A stretch of 64,000 bases of DNA from Niabella pedocola (GTDB taxonomy: Bacteria; Bacteroidota; Bacteroidia; Chitinophagales; Chitinophagaceae). The notes beneath the pieces were generated by a model that saw nothing but the letters and a program-made list of their open reading frames with translations, was not told where the DNA came from and did not search any database. This document shows positions 45,597-53,752 of this stretch, in pieces (the stretch's first letter is position 1; every line of letters begins with the position of its first letter). The position numbers and the translations under genes are program-made. The stretch covers positions 62,001 through 126,000 of the forward strand of contig NZ_JAJNEC010000008.1 of assembly GCF_021044425.1 (NCBI RefSeq), written 5' to 3'.

Positions 45597-45656
45597 TTAA
45601 CGCCCCTTGAAAGAGTTATTATGCCACCACCAATTGTTATTTTTAAAATTATTCAT
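45597..45656 (-). CDS. trpL: trp operon leader peptide with three consecutive Trp codons
   Basis: A 19-residue open frame reading MNNFKNNNWWWHNNSFKGR, ATG at 45656, TAA at 45597-45599. Three adjacent UGG codons in a short reading frame immediately before a terminator and trpE are the signature of ribosome-mediated attenuation: scarcity of charged tRNA-Trp stalls the ribosome on WWW and lets transcription continue. The -7 box lies only a few nt upstream, so translation may be nearly leaderless. Confidence 0.85.
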   Translation of the reverse strand: MNNFKNNNWWWHNNSFKGR

Positions 45657-45662
45657 TTGAAG

Positions 45663-45694
45663 CAAATATAAATTTGAAAAACAATACCAGCAAA
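45663..45694 (-). promoter_or_regulatory. Promoter of the trp leader / trpEGDCF
   Basis: On the minus strand TATATTTG (45670-45663) is a perfect -7 box, and TTTG (45694-45691) a -33 box with 20 nt between them, the Bacteroidota spacing. Transcription would start very near the leader ATG at 45656. Confidence 0.7.
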
Positions 45695-45744
45695 TTTTTT
45701 CCGGTTTTGACGGCAATGTTTTTTAAAAACAGGTAAATTTAATC

Positions 45745-45752
45745 TATATTTG
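45745..45752 (+). promoter_or_regulatory. -7 box of the tRNA-Arg promoter
   Basis: TATATTTG fits TAnnTTTG and lies about 73 nt upstream of the tRNA. No good TTTG is seen at the -33 position. The predicted transcript would include the truncated tRNA-like segment at 45780-45808. Confidence 0.5.
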
Positions 45753-45779
45753 CGCCCATTCTTTGATCTTCTGAAGAAA

Positions 45780-45808
45780 GGTCCGCTGTCTTCTAAGTAG
45801 TAGATCAT
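45780..45808 (+). pseudogene. tRNA-Arg relic lacking the D arm
   Basis: GGTCCG, identical to the first six bases of the tRNA gene, is followed directly by CTGTCTTCTAAGTAGTAGATCAT. That segment matches 20 of 23 bases of the anticodon arm and variable-region start of the real gene, with base-pairing-preserving changes in the stem. D arm, T arm and acceptor 3' side are absent. It is a deletion relic, just before the intact tRNA. Confidence 0.65.
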
Positions 45809-45824
45809 AAAAGAGCAAAGATCT

Positions 45825-45898
45825 GGTCCGGTAGCTCAGCTGGATAGAGCAACTGCCTTCTAAGCAGTAGGTCATTGGTTCGAATCCAATCCGGATCA
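45825..45898 (+). tRNA. tRNA-Arg (anticodon TCT)
   Basis: A 74-nt cloverleaf: acceptor GGTCCGG with CCGGATC plus discriminator A; D arm GCTC...GAGC; anticodon arm ACTGC-CTTCTAA-GCAGT, anticodon TCT reading AGA/AGG; T arm ATTGG-TTCGAAT-CCAAT. CCA is not encoded. tRNA genes are common integration sites, and an integrase remnant follows directly. Confidence 0.95.
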
Positions 45899-45902
45899 CA
45901 TA

Positions 45903-45929
45903 GGTGCATTACAAAATGCACCTTTTTTT
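45903..45929 (+). terminator. Terminator of the tRNA-Arg gene
   Basis: GGTGCAT (45903-45909) pairs with ATGCACC (45916-45922) around a 6-nt loop, followed by seven T. It begins 5 nt after the tRNA 3' end. Confidence 0.85.
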
Positions 45930-46114
45930 GTGCAAAATGCAGTCCCAACAAGCGTTTTGACAAAAAATGCATTTTAAACTACATTAAAACACTTCAAAGG
46001 AAAAAGGGGGCCTTCCGGGGGCCTAAAAGGAGACCTATCTTCGTAGGCCCCTCCATACAAATGCATACTGAGGGGGAATGTCAGCGTAATTTTTTAACGT
46101 TAAAATCCTTTTAT
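45930..46114. other. Intergenic, with an inverted repeat around 46016-46056
   Basis: Between the tRNA terminator and the integrase remnant. GGGGCCTA and TAGGCCCC form an 8-bp inverted repeat with a loop of about 20 nt; no T-run follows. No gene is seen. Such GC-rich dyads next to integrase genes can be arm-site or att-region structures, which is only a suggestion here. Confidence 0.35.
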
Positions 46115-46375
46115 ATGATTTCGAAGAATCAAACATTAAGCATCTTATTTTACCTGAAAGGTAAAAAAGCCACTAAAGACGGCAAAATCCCCCATCTATA
46201 TCCGGATAACTACTGACGGTAAAGTCTTTTGAGACTCCTGGGACAACATCACAAGCAAGCGTTAGCCTCTGCTCCAAATCACAGGCAAATAAATAAAAAG
46301 CTTCTAAATAGAAGTCAATCTGCAATGCCATTTTGACCTTATTCAGGCCAAGAAAGGTATAGCAACACCTGAACA
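46115..46375 (+). pseudogene. Phage-type tyrosine recombinase (integrase), decayed N-terminal part
   Basis: The frame from 46115 starts MISKNQTLSILFYLKGKKAT, then KDGKIP, as in the SAM-like arm-binding N-terminus of Bacteroidota integrases (FSILF.L...A..GK.PIY.RIT.DGKR). After the five-C run at 46189-46193 the reading frame shifts, and IYIRITTDGKVF continues in another frame; a stop then interrupts DSWDNITSKR. Further downstream QINKKLLNR and FDLIQAKKG in other frames recall the next helices of such integrases. The catalytic domain is missing. It lies 216 nt from the tRNA-Arg 3' end, the expected place for a site-specific element. Confidence 0.65.
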
Positions 46376-46669
46376 GTAATAGATTTCCAATAAGCTAAAA
46401 CGCAGCCAAAATGTCCCCTGTTCGCCAAAAACGAGAATAACCACGGTATTTTCTCCTTCTGAAGAGCCTGCCTGTACACATAATCAAAATATGATGCTCC
46501 AAAACTTTTAGTCAAGCGATGGTATGTCTCTGAACGCACTCCCATTTTATAAAAAGACGCGACGCGTAATAAATAAAAACGCTATAATCCCAAAATAACA
46601 GCATTGCACAGGCCGGCTATCACTCCAGGCTTGAATGCAGACTACGTTAGTAGTACGACCCAATTTCGA

Positions 46670-47110
46670 TTATATCCATTTAACTAAATGGAAAAAATCG
46701 CTCAGGTCCTTTTGAAATCTAGTCAAGTCCAGCTGCTTTATTTTTTTACAATCTAAAATATCCTTAACGGAATTAATTATATCATTTGCCAAGTGAGGTT
46801 TAATATTCTCAGTTGTTAAATACTTCTGATAGTCTAGTCTCAGCTCATACTCGTAGGTTTTAGCCTCCTTTACAAGCTGAACACCCTTATAAATATATTC
46901 CTTCCTTTCCGGAGTATACTTAGGTTTTCTTTTTTTAAAAAAGGATCCAAAATCAGGGCCCATACAAAAAAGACATATATATAAAGTTTCCAGATCCGCA
47001 CTATAAGAACGATCTTTTATAAACAAATTCAATTCTTCTTCAATAACATGAGCTATCGTTATTTTGTCCCCGATATCCCAGGAGTTCTCAAATGTAAAGT
47101 ATATAGTCAT
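46670..47110 (-). CDS. Probable immunity protein for the RHS toxin, 146 aa
   Basis: A small acidic/basic mixed protein, MTIYFTFENSWDIGDKITIA at the start, with helices containing SADLETLYICLFCMGPDFGS, then KKRKPKYTPERKEYIYK, and a helical end. It resembles the Imm44-like class of immunity proteins only in general layout (MTIY strand start, long helical rest), so I do not name a family. The main evidence is position: it begins 6 nt after the stop of the RHS toxin gene and has a low-GC composition matching the toxin tip, unlike the RHS core. It should bind and inhibit the C-terminal nuclease domain. Confidence 0.65.
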   Translation of the reverse strand: MTIYFTFENSWDIGDKITIAHVIEEELNLFIKDRSYSADLETLYICLFCMGPDFGSFFKKRKPKYTPERKEYIYKGVQLVKEAKTYEYELRLDYQKYLTTENIKPHLANDIINSVKDILDCKKIKQLDLTRFQKDLSDFFHLVKWI

Positions 47111-47116
47111 AAAAGT

Positions 47117-50100
47117 CTATCTAAAAATTTTATTTCCAGGAGGCAACTTACCATTTTGGAAAAAATAGCCATAAATTAAAAACTTTTCCATTGCCTTAAT
47201 TTGTATAATATTTCCACCACGAATAGGCACCATATTTACATTTTCGGCTTTTAAATATGCCGGATCATATCTTTCAGACGGGTTTGTCGTCTCGCCAAAC
47301 TTCCACACATCGCCTTTCTTTAATGAAACCCTACCCGTTGGCATGGATGATCCTGAAGAATAGACATTATAATCACCATCGTATAGGGCAACCAAAGCAT
47401 ACGTAACCCCTTGACCGTGCATAACTTTTTTATACAAATTCGTAAGTTCATCAAACATTTTTTTAGCAAGTACTGGATCTACAGGAGCGGCTACAGGCTT
47501 GGCTTTGTCATTCATATAATTTTCAAACTGCCGACCTCCTAAATTTTCATAGATCCAACCAACCATATCCTCCACCTGATCTGCATTATTTTTGCCGTAC
47601 TCCCAGCCAATTGCAAAGCCCAATGCAGGCAACACGGCACCTCCTGATCCAATACCAAGTCCCCCGGTTCCTGCTGATCCTAATCCTCTAGCTGTTATAG
47701 CCCAAGGTATCGCAGATGCAGTTGAAGCCCGTTTGCTATTCTTCTTCTTTTTTTCATCATCATCGCTTTCTTCTCTTTCGCTTGCTTGATCCATCGCCGA
47801 CCTCATTCTTGCCCATGATATAAGCTCTGCAGCTCCTGGAATGGGTGCCATCCCATCCGGATCGATAAACCGTATTGGATTGTCAAAGGCGTAATTATAC
47901 GGTGAAAACCGGCGCATCTGGTCTGCCAGCGGGTCTGGCACATGCCATCGCCCTATCTGCGCATCATAGAACCGCGCGCCATAGTCATGCTGATCCAGTC
48001 CCAGGTCCACCTGCAGTTCTTTTCCGTTATATCCGTACTTATTTTGTAATCCCGGTGTTGCATTTTGTAAGGAAATACCCTTCATCGCCAACCCGAACGG
48101 ATAGTAATGCGTTTCCTCCAGCAGGGTTCCGTCCTCGTTCACCATCGAACGCACATTCCCCAGGTGGTCCTTCAGGAAATAATCAGCCGTAAAGGAGCCG
48201 CCATCCGGGCGCATACGGCCTTCCTCTGTTGCCACATACTTCAGCACATGATTTTCAAAGATCAATCCCCCCAGATAGGTGGTTACTTTTGTCGGCTGCC
48301 CGTTTTCCTCAACCGTTTTGCTCAGCTTGTTGCCGGCGGCATCATATTTGTAGGAAATTGTGCCCTTATTGGCTACAGCAATTTCCTGTGGCAAATTTAG
48401 GATATTATAACTGATCCCCGTGATGCCCTTGTTCAGGTCACTGGTAAGATTGCCATTGTCATCATAGGTATAATCGTCTCCCGTGTTGGCACCATTATTA
48501 AAATCACCCAGCTGATAACTCCGGGTATCAGCGGCCATTTCGTCTACCCGTTTCAGCTTATTGCTTAATCCGTTCTTCATGTAGCTGTAATGCAGCTCGT
48601 CGGTTTTTACCGACAGATTCTGGTTGCTTACAAAACCATATTGGGTCATCTGCCGGATATTGCCGTTAAAATCATAGGCGGTGGCCGGGTCAACTCCATT
48701 GCCCAACTGCATATCGTATTTTACACTGCCGGTCACCCCTGCGGCTCCAGCGATGAAACTACCGCTGCTGTACTGCCCGAAGTCGGCTTTCATCAGCCGG
48801 TTGGCCCGGTCATAGCTGAACTGGTACCGGCGGATCGCCCCGGTGTTGTTGCTCCCCCTTCCCCTCCAGGTCATTCCGGCTATATTCCCGTTGTAGGATG
48901 CACCGGTATAATTATTAATGGCGGCATTGCTCTGACTGGTCTTATTATTATTGGGTTTATCATACGCCAGATCAAAGCCCCAAAAACCACTTGTTGCCGA
49001 AGTTCCGCTATTCACGTAATCCCTGTTCATACCCAATAGCCAGCCCTGTATATTATAATCAAACAACTGGGTTTCAAGGGCGCTACCGCCATTTACCCCC
49101 AGCTTTTTGGCCTCCAGCTGGCCCAACTCATTATAATAGTTCCGGGCAATGATCTTATCCTCACTGGCAATGCCCGTGAGGTTATTCACTATATTTTTTG
49201 TTATTTGCACTACCCTGCCCAGCGCATCAAAGGTATTCCGGGTTATCGTGGTCAGCGAAATGGCCGTACCAGTTAATTTGGTCTGTTCATTTACAACCAC
49301 CAGCGGCTGCCCGGTCCAGCTGTACTGGGTGGTTACCATGTCAGTACCGCCGGTATGATTCCTGCTTTTTACCTGTATGGGGCGATCCCTTTCATCATAA
49401 ATAGTAATGGAGGTAGCAGATTGATATCCTGGTTCGTTTATTGACACAACCCTGTTGCCGGTTTGCAATCCCATTGTCCGCGTATCCTGTGTATTTGGTT
49501 GGGCATATGGGAATTGACCAGTAGAGGGCAGCAAGTAACTGTCATGCCCCGTACTGTACGTGCCGTTTAATCCGTAAAGATCCGGATAATTTGCAATCCA
49601 ATCATAGTTATCATAAAACGTTTCCGTAAGCGGGGTGGCATACTCTAGCATTAAAATAGTAGGGTATTGTATGTTGCTGTTGTCCCCAGACAGTCCCATG
49701 GCAGCAGTCCAATGCGTAGCAGGATTATTATCCTGAAGAAACACCAGCCCCGTTTGTACCACGCGGTTCAGGTGATCATATTTTGTGTAATTCCAGGCAG
49801 CATTCACCTTTAAGTTTGCATCCTGTGTCAGTACCAGGCGGTCCCGCGCATCATACACCATTACCACGCGCTCCGCACCGGGCAGCTTTTTAACGATCAT
49901 TCGCTTATAATCGTCATATTCATACCGGAAGCACTGCTCATTGAGCAGGTCTGGAGTCAGATACCAGCCGGAGCTGTTCATTGCATTCACGCCTTCCGGC
50001 TGTACCACGCAACGCAGGTTGCCGGGCCGGTCATAGATATAATAGGTACAGAGCCAGCCGCTGTGACCCTTTCCGGGGCCATCATCGGCAGCGGCTAATA

Positions 50101-53100
50101 GCTGCACTTTTTTTAATACCACCTGTCCCTCCTTGTTTTTAAACTCCACTACCTGGCTTCCGTGCTCATCGGTAGTGATCAGCTTGTATAAGGTGCCGGG
50201 GGCATACATGTACGCTGTTGTATTGTTATAACTGCCAAAGTCGCCCATTGCAGTAGCATCTGTTACATCCCAAACGCGTACGGAATCCTGCACCGTATTA
50301 AACAGGAGTTTACTTGCGATGCCGCGACCGGCGCCGCCCCAGCTGCTACCGGGGGCAAACTGCTGTGTAACCCGGCCCACGGGTGACGTTTCAAATTCCG
50401 TGCGGCTGAAGAACTGTGTTTCGTTCTGACGGGAATAGGGATTGCCGTTGCCACTGTAATATTCCTGCTGCTGCACCGTTGCCTGGTCCTTATACCATCC
50501 TCCGCCAACCGCACTAACATAGGGCAAATAGGTTTTTGTTTGCCGGCCATATGCGTCATATGCTTCAGGTATAACCATATCCCTGTAGATGCCGGTGGCC
50601 GTGGTAAGCGCGCCTTGTTTGATCACGGTCTGCTCCGACCTGCCCAGGCCATCCAAATACTTCGCCGTATGGCTGACATCTTGTACCTCTCGGTCTGCCA
50701 GCATCCCCGGATTGGTTTCCGGGTACTTGGGCACCCATTCTTTGATAAAATTCCGGTACTCCGTTGTTGCCGGAGGAAGCGCCGAAGCCTGTATGCTTAC
50801 AGCTACAGACAGGTTAATGGTCCCGGTTTTTGAACCAGATCCCTCCGCTACAATATAATAGGTACCGGCCGCAAGGCCCGTCAGCTGGATGGCCGCCTGG
50901 AAGCTGTTGCACAACGGCCCATTATGATCATTTGACTGGATAAGGGTGCCGCTGCTGTTCAATACATGCAGATAGGTGTCGAAGCCGGAGCCGCAGGTAG
51001 AAACAGTAAGATCGGCGGCGCTGCCCAGTGTTACCTTGTAATAAATATCATCACTGGCCTGGCCATAGTCATTCCCATACCCATTGCTTACATCATTGCT
51101 GCGCTTATCCGAATAGGTATAGATACCGGGATTGGTATAACTGCCCACCACAATGGCATTGCTCATATTTACACCTTCCGAAGCAGGGGTGGTTGACTGC
51201 GATTGCACCACTGTTGTTATTGATAAGTTGATCGTGCCGCTACCCGTACCAGCACCCTCAGCTACGACATAATAAGTACCCGCCGCAAGCCCCGTCAACT
51301 GGAGCGATGCCTGAGCCCCGCTGCATGAGGGCCCGTTATCATCATTGGATTGAACCAGCCCCCCGCTGCTGTTCAATACATGCAGGTAGGTATTAAAACC
51401 GGAGCCACATGTAGATACGGACAAGTTGGCCGTATTGCCGACCGTTATTTTATAGTAGATATCATCACTGGCCTGGCCATAGTCGTTCCCATACCCGTTG
51501 GCTCCGTCGTTGCTGCGATTGTCCGTATACGTATAGGTACCCGGAGATGTATAATTCCCCGCAACGATGGCATTGCCCATATTGGCTCCCGCAGGAGCAG
51601 TGCCGCCTTGTACCGTTGTTGAAACTACCAGGTTGATGGTACCGCTGCTGGTGCCGTTGCCCTCTGCCACGATATAATAGGTTCCTGCAGGAAGGCCCGA
51701 TAACTGCAGTGATGCTTCGGTACCGCTGCACCAGGGGCCATTGTCATCGTTATACTGTACAAGCCCACCGCTGCTGTTCAATACATGCAGGTAGGTATTG
51801 AATAAGGATCCACAGGTAGACACAGCCAGGTTGGAGGTATTGTTCACCGTTACCTTGTAGTAGATATCATCACTGGTCTGGCCATAGTCGTTCCCATATC
51901 CGTTGCTGGTCTGGTTATTGCGATTATCCATATACGTATAGGTACCCGGGCTGGTATAATTACCGATCACGATCGCATTACTCATATTTACCCCTTCGGA
52001 GGGCGCAGTGGGGCCATGTACCGTGGTTGTTACCGCCAGGTTAATGGTACCGCTGAACACATGAAATCCTTCCGCCACGATATAGTAGGTTCCGGGAACA
52101 AGATTGGTCAATTGTATGGAGGCGTTGCTTCCCACACAGAGCGGCCCATCGTCATTATTATACTGGATCAGGCCACCGTTGACGTTTAACACGTGCAGAA
52201 AGGTATTAAAATCAGAGCCGCAGGTATTTACCGAAAGATCGGCGGTATCGCTCACAGTTATTTTATAGAAAATATCGTCACTGTACTGCCCATAGTCGTC
52301 TTCGTATCCATAACTGATATCATTGCTGCGTACATCGGTATAGGTATAGGTGCCGGGGGCTGTATAATTGCCGATCACGATCGCGTTGCCCATATTCACC
52401 CCCTGAGAAGCTGAAAGGGATAGCACCGTTGTTGTTACGGACAAATTAATCGTACCCGTGTTAGTAGTATATCCCTCAGCCACGATATAATACGTACCTG
52501 CCGGAAGATTCGACAACTGAAGATAAGATTGGCTTCCATTACATATTGAATGATCATCGTTGGACTGTACTAGTCCTCCGCTACTATTTAAGACATGTAA
52601 ATACGTATCAAAATTGGAACCGCATGTTGACACGGTAAGATCCGTTGGACCGCTGACCGTTATTTTGTAAAAAATGTCGTCGCTGGGCTGGCCATAGTCG
52701 TTTCCATACCCATTGGCAGGATCGTTACTTCTACTGTCGGTGTATGTAAATGTGCCCGGCACCGTATAATTACCAATTTGTATGGCATTCCCCATCGTAT
52801 CACCACCTAAGGTAACCGTAAGTCCCACACTTATATTATATGTTCCGTAGGAAGAACCATATCCCTCTACAACAATATAATATACTCCAGCAGGAATATT
52901 GGTTTGCAGGGATGATGACCTGCCCGAACAAAATGGACCGTTATCATCATTTGAGGCCACCACATTACCATTTGCATCCAGCAAATAGAGGTAGGTATCT
53001 AGCTGTGCCTGACACAATGATATGCTCAGGTCGGTTCTTCCGGCTACTTCAAACCGATAAAACACATCGTCGCTTGCCTCGCCGTAATCATTGCCATAAC

Positions 53101-53272
53101 CTGAAGCAGGGATATTGTCTCTCGCATCAGCATAATTATGGGATCCAATGGAATAATTACCCATACTGACCGGATTCGTCATATTGCTTCCCGTTGGCTG
53201 ACTCAGAACATATAAATGACAGCACAAAGTAAAAAGCAGCAGTAAGAATCCCGGCAATATGGTATTTTTCAT
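47117..53272 (-). CDS. RHS polymorphic toxin with PPC-like repeats and GIY-YIG/URI-like nuclease tip, 2051 aa
   Basis: Signal peptide (start at 53272 chosen: AGAGG ribosome-binding site just upstream and a cleaner signal than the ATG at 53293). Then six tandem pre-peptidase C-like beta domains of about 130 residues (each with GYGNDYG, SDDIFYK, DTYLHVL and PAGTYYIVAEG). From about residue 830 come a DUF6443-like segment and the RHS/YD core. The core ends at YGARFYDAQIGRWHVPDPLA...NPIRFIDPDGMAP (about 1780-1804). The remaining 245 residues are the variable toxin, ending in YALVALYDGDYNVYSSG...VWKFGETTNPSERYDPAYL...MEKFLI...KLPPGNKIFR, the arrangement of GIY-YIG/URI-type nuclease toxins. Operon with its companion and immunity gene. 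Confidence 0.85.
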   Translation of the reverse strand: MKNTILPGFLLLLFTLCCHLYVLSQPTGSNMTNPVSMGNYSIGSHNYADARDNIPASGYGNDYGEASDDVFYRFEVAGRTDLSISLCQAQLDTYLYLLDANGNVVASNDDNGPFCSGRSSSLQTNIPAGVYYIVVEGYGSSYGTYNISVGLTVTLGGDTMGNAIQIGNYTVPGTFTYTDSRSNDPANGYGNDYGQPSDDIFYKITVSGPTDLTVSTCGSNFDTYLHVLNSSGGLVQSNDDHSICNGSQSYLQLSNLPAGTYYIVAEGYTTNTGTINLSVTTTVLSLSASQGVNMGNAIVIGNYTAPGTYTYTDVRSNDISYGYEDDYGQYSDDIFYKITVSDTADLSVNTCGSDFNTFLHVLNVNGGLIQYNNDDGPLCVGSNASIQLTNLVPGTYYIVAEGFHVFSGTINLAVTTTVHGPTAPSEGVNMSNAIVIGNYTSPGTYTYMDNRNNQTSNGYGNDYGQTSDDIYYKVTVNNTSNLAVSTCGSLFNTYLHVLNSSGGLVQYNDDNGPWCSGTEASLQLSGLPAGTYYIVAEGNGTSSGTINLVVSTTVQGGTAPAGANMGNAIVAGNYTSPGTYTYTDNRSNDGANGYGNDYGQASDDIYYKITVGNTANLSVSTCGSGFNTYLHVLNSSGGLVQSNDDNGPSCSGAQASLQLTGLAAGTYYVVAEGAGTGSGTINLSITTVVQSQSTTPASEGVNMSNAIVVGSYTNPGIYTYSDKRSNDVSNGYGNDYGQASDDIYYKVTLGSAADLTVSTCGSGFDTYLHVLNSSGTLIQSNDHNGPLCNSFQAAIQLTGLAAGTYYIVAEGSGSKTGTINLSVAVSIQASALPPATTEYRNFIKEWVPKYPETNPGMLADREVQDVSHTAKYLDGLGRSEQTVIKQGALTTATGIYRDMVIPEAYDAYGRQTKTYLPYVSAVGGGWYKDQATVQQQEYYSGNGNPYSRQNETQFFSRTEFETSPVGRVTQQFAPGSSWGGAGRGIASKLLFNTVQDSVRVWDVTDATAMGDFGSYNNTTAYMYAPGTLYKLITTDEHGSQVVEFKNKEGQVVLKKVQLLAAADDGPGKGHSGWLCTYYIYDRPGNLRCVVQPEGVNAMNSSGWYLTPDLLNEQCFRYEYDDYKRMIVKKLPGAERVVMVYDARDRLVLTQDANLKVNAAWNYTKYDHLNRVVQTGLVFLQDNNPATHWTAAMGLSGDNSNIQYPTILMLEYATPLTETFYDNYDWIANYPDLYGLNGTYSTGHDSYLLPSTGQFPYAQPNTQDTRTMGLQTGNRVVSINEPGYQSATSITIYDERDRPIQVKSRNHTGGTDMVTTQYSWTGQPLVVVNEQTKLTGTAISLTTITRNTFDALGRVVQITKNIVNNLTGIASEDKIIARNYYNELGQLEAKKLGVNGGSALETQLFDYNIQGWLLGMNRDYVNSGTSATSGFWGFDLAYDKPNNNKTSQSNAAINNYTGASYNGNIAGMTWRGRGSNNTGAIRRYQFSYDRANRLMKADFGQYSSGSFIAGAAGVTGSVKYDMQLGNGVDPATAYDFNGNIRQMTQYGFVSNQNLSVKTDELHYSYMKNGLSNKLKRVDEMAADTRSYQLGDFNNGANTGDDYTYDDNGNLTSDLNKGITGISYNILNLPQEIAVANKGTISYKYDAAGNKLSKTVEENGQPTKVTTYLGGLIFENHVLKYVATEEGRMRPDGGSFTADYFLKDHLGNVRSMVNEDGTLLEETHYYPFGLAMKGISLQNATPGLQNKYGYNGKELQVDLGLDQHDYGARFYDAQIGRWHVPDPLADQMRRFSPYNYAFDNPIRFIDPDGMAPIPGAAELISWARMRSAMDQASEREESDDDEKKKKNSKRASTASAIPWAITARGLGSAGTGGLGIGSGGAVLPALGFAIGWEYGKNNADQVEDMVGWIYENLGGRQFENYMNDKAKPVAAPVDPVLAKKMFDELTNLYKKVMHGQGVTYALVALYDGDYNVYSSGSSMPTGRVSLKKGDVWKFGETTNPSERYDPAYLKAENVNMVPIRGGNIIQIKAMEKFLIYGYFFQNGKLPPGNKIFR
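50790..53195 (-). repeat. Six tandem coding repeats of about 400 nt (PPC-like domains)
   Basis: Landmark word for GVNM(S/G)NAIV(I/V)G(N/S)Y recurs at about 51160, 51575, 51985, 52390, 52790 and 53175, a spacing of 390-410 nt. Copies 3 to 6 are also very similar at DNA level, implying recent duplication or gene conversion. Confidence 0.8.
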
Positions 53273-53311
53273 TGACCTCTGTATTCGTTGCATTTGATCC
53301 GTTTTAGTGAT

Positions 53312-53638
53312 TTATTTAACAAACTCCTTTTTAATGGCCTGGTATTGATCGTATTGGGCGGTGGTCATTACGGTTCTGTAATAGGCATCCCGTTTTTTTT
53401 CGATGCGTACGGATTCCCTTGCCCGGCCCACACTGTCTTCCTGCTTAAATTGGGTTCTCATTTTAGCAAGCTCTTTTTCCCTCTGCTGCTCCATCCAGTA
53501 TACCTTATACCGCTTCACACTGTCTAACCCCAGAGAGGTGCTCATCCGGTCAACCCTGGAAAGGAGCGTAGTTTGCTGCTGCGCCCGGGTTTTGACGGTC
53601 ATAAATAAAGGAACCATTAAAAGAAGAAGACTTTTCAT
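53312..53638 (-). CDS. Small secreted protein of the RHS operon, 108 aa
   Basis: The signal peptide begins MKSLLLLMVPLFMTVKTRAQ (start at 53638; an ATG at 53671 adds an amphipathic run). The mature part is a charged alpha-helical chain with RVDRMSTSLGLDSVKRYKVY and MTTAQYDQYQAIKKEF, a layout reminiscent of Spy/CpxP-like periplasmic proteins and of DUF4890-type small proteins; the resemblance is general only. It sits between the companion and the toxin, 39 nt before the toxin start, so it is probably part of the toxin's folding or export context. Confidence 0.6.
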   Translation of the reverse strand: MKSLLLLMVPLFMTVKTRAQQQTTLLSRVDRMSTSLGLDSVKRYKVYWMEQQREKELAKMRTQFKQEDSVGRARESVRIEKKRDAYYRTVMTTAQYDQYQAIKKEFVK

Positions 53639-53752
53639 ATTGAATTGCTTTATATTTATTAGAAGTTGCAATAGGGAGCACAGGCTATTGCTGCCCTCCG
53701 GCGATCACTCGCTGGTATTTATTGCATAGTCATTGGTTTTTACATCCCGGCA

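Noticed and set aside
46339..46545. Minus-strand open frame of 68 codons (MGVRSETYHRLTKSF...)
   Set aside because: It overlaps the integrase remnant, has no clear ribosome-binding site and matches no family I know. It is probably chance or further decay, so I did not list it as a gene.
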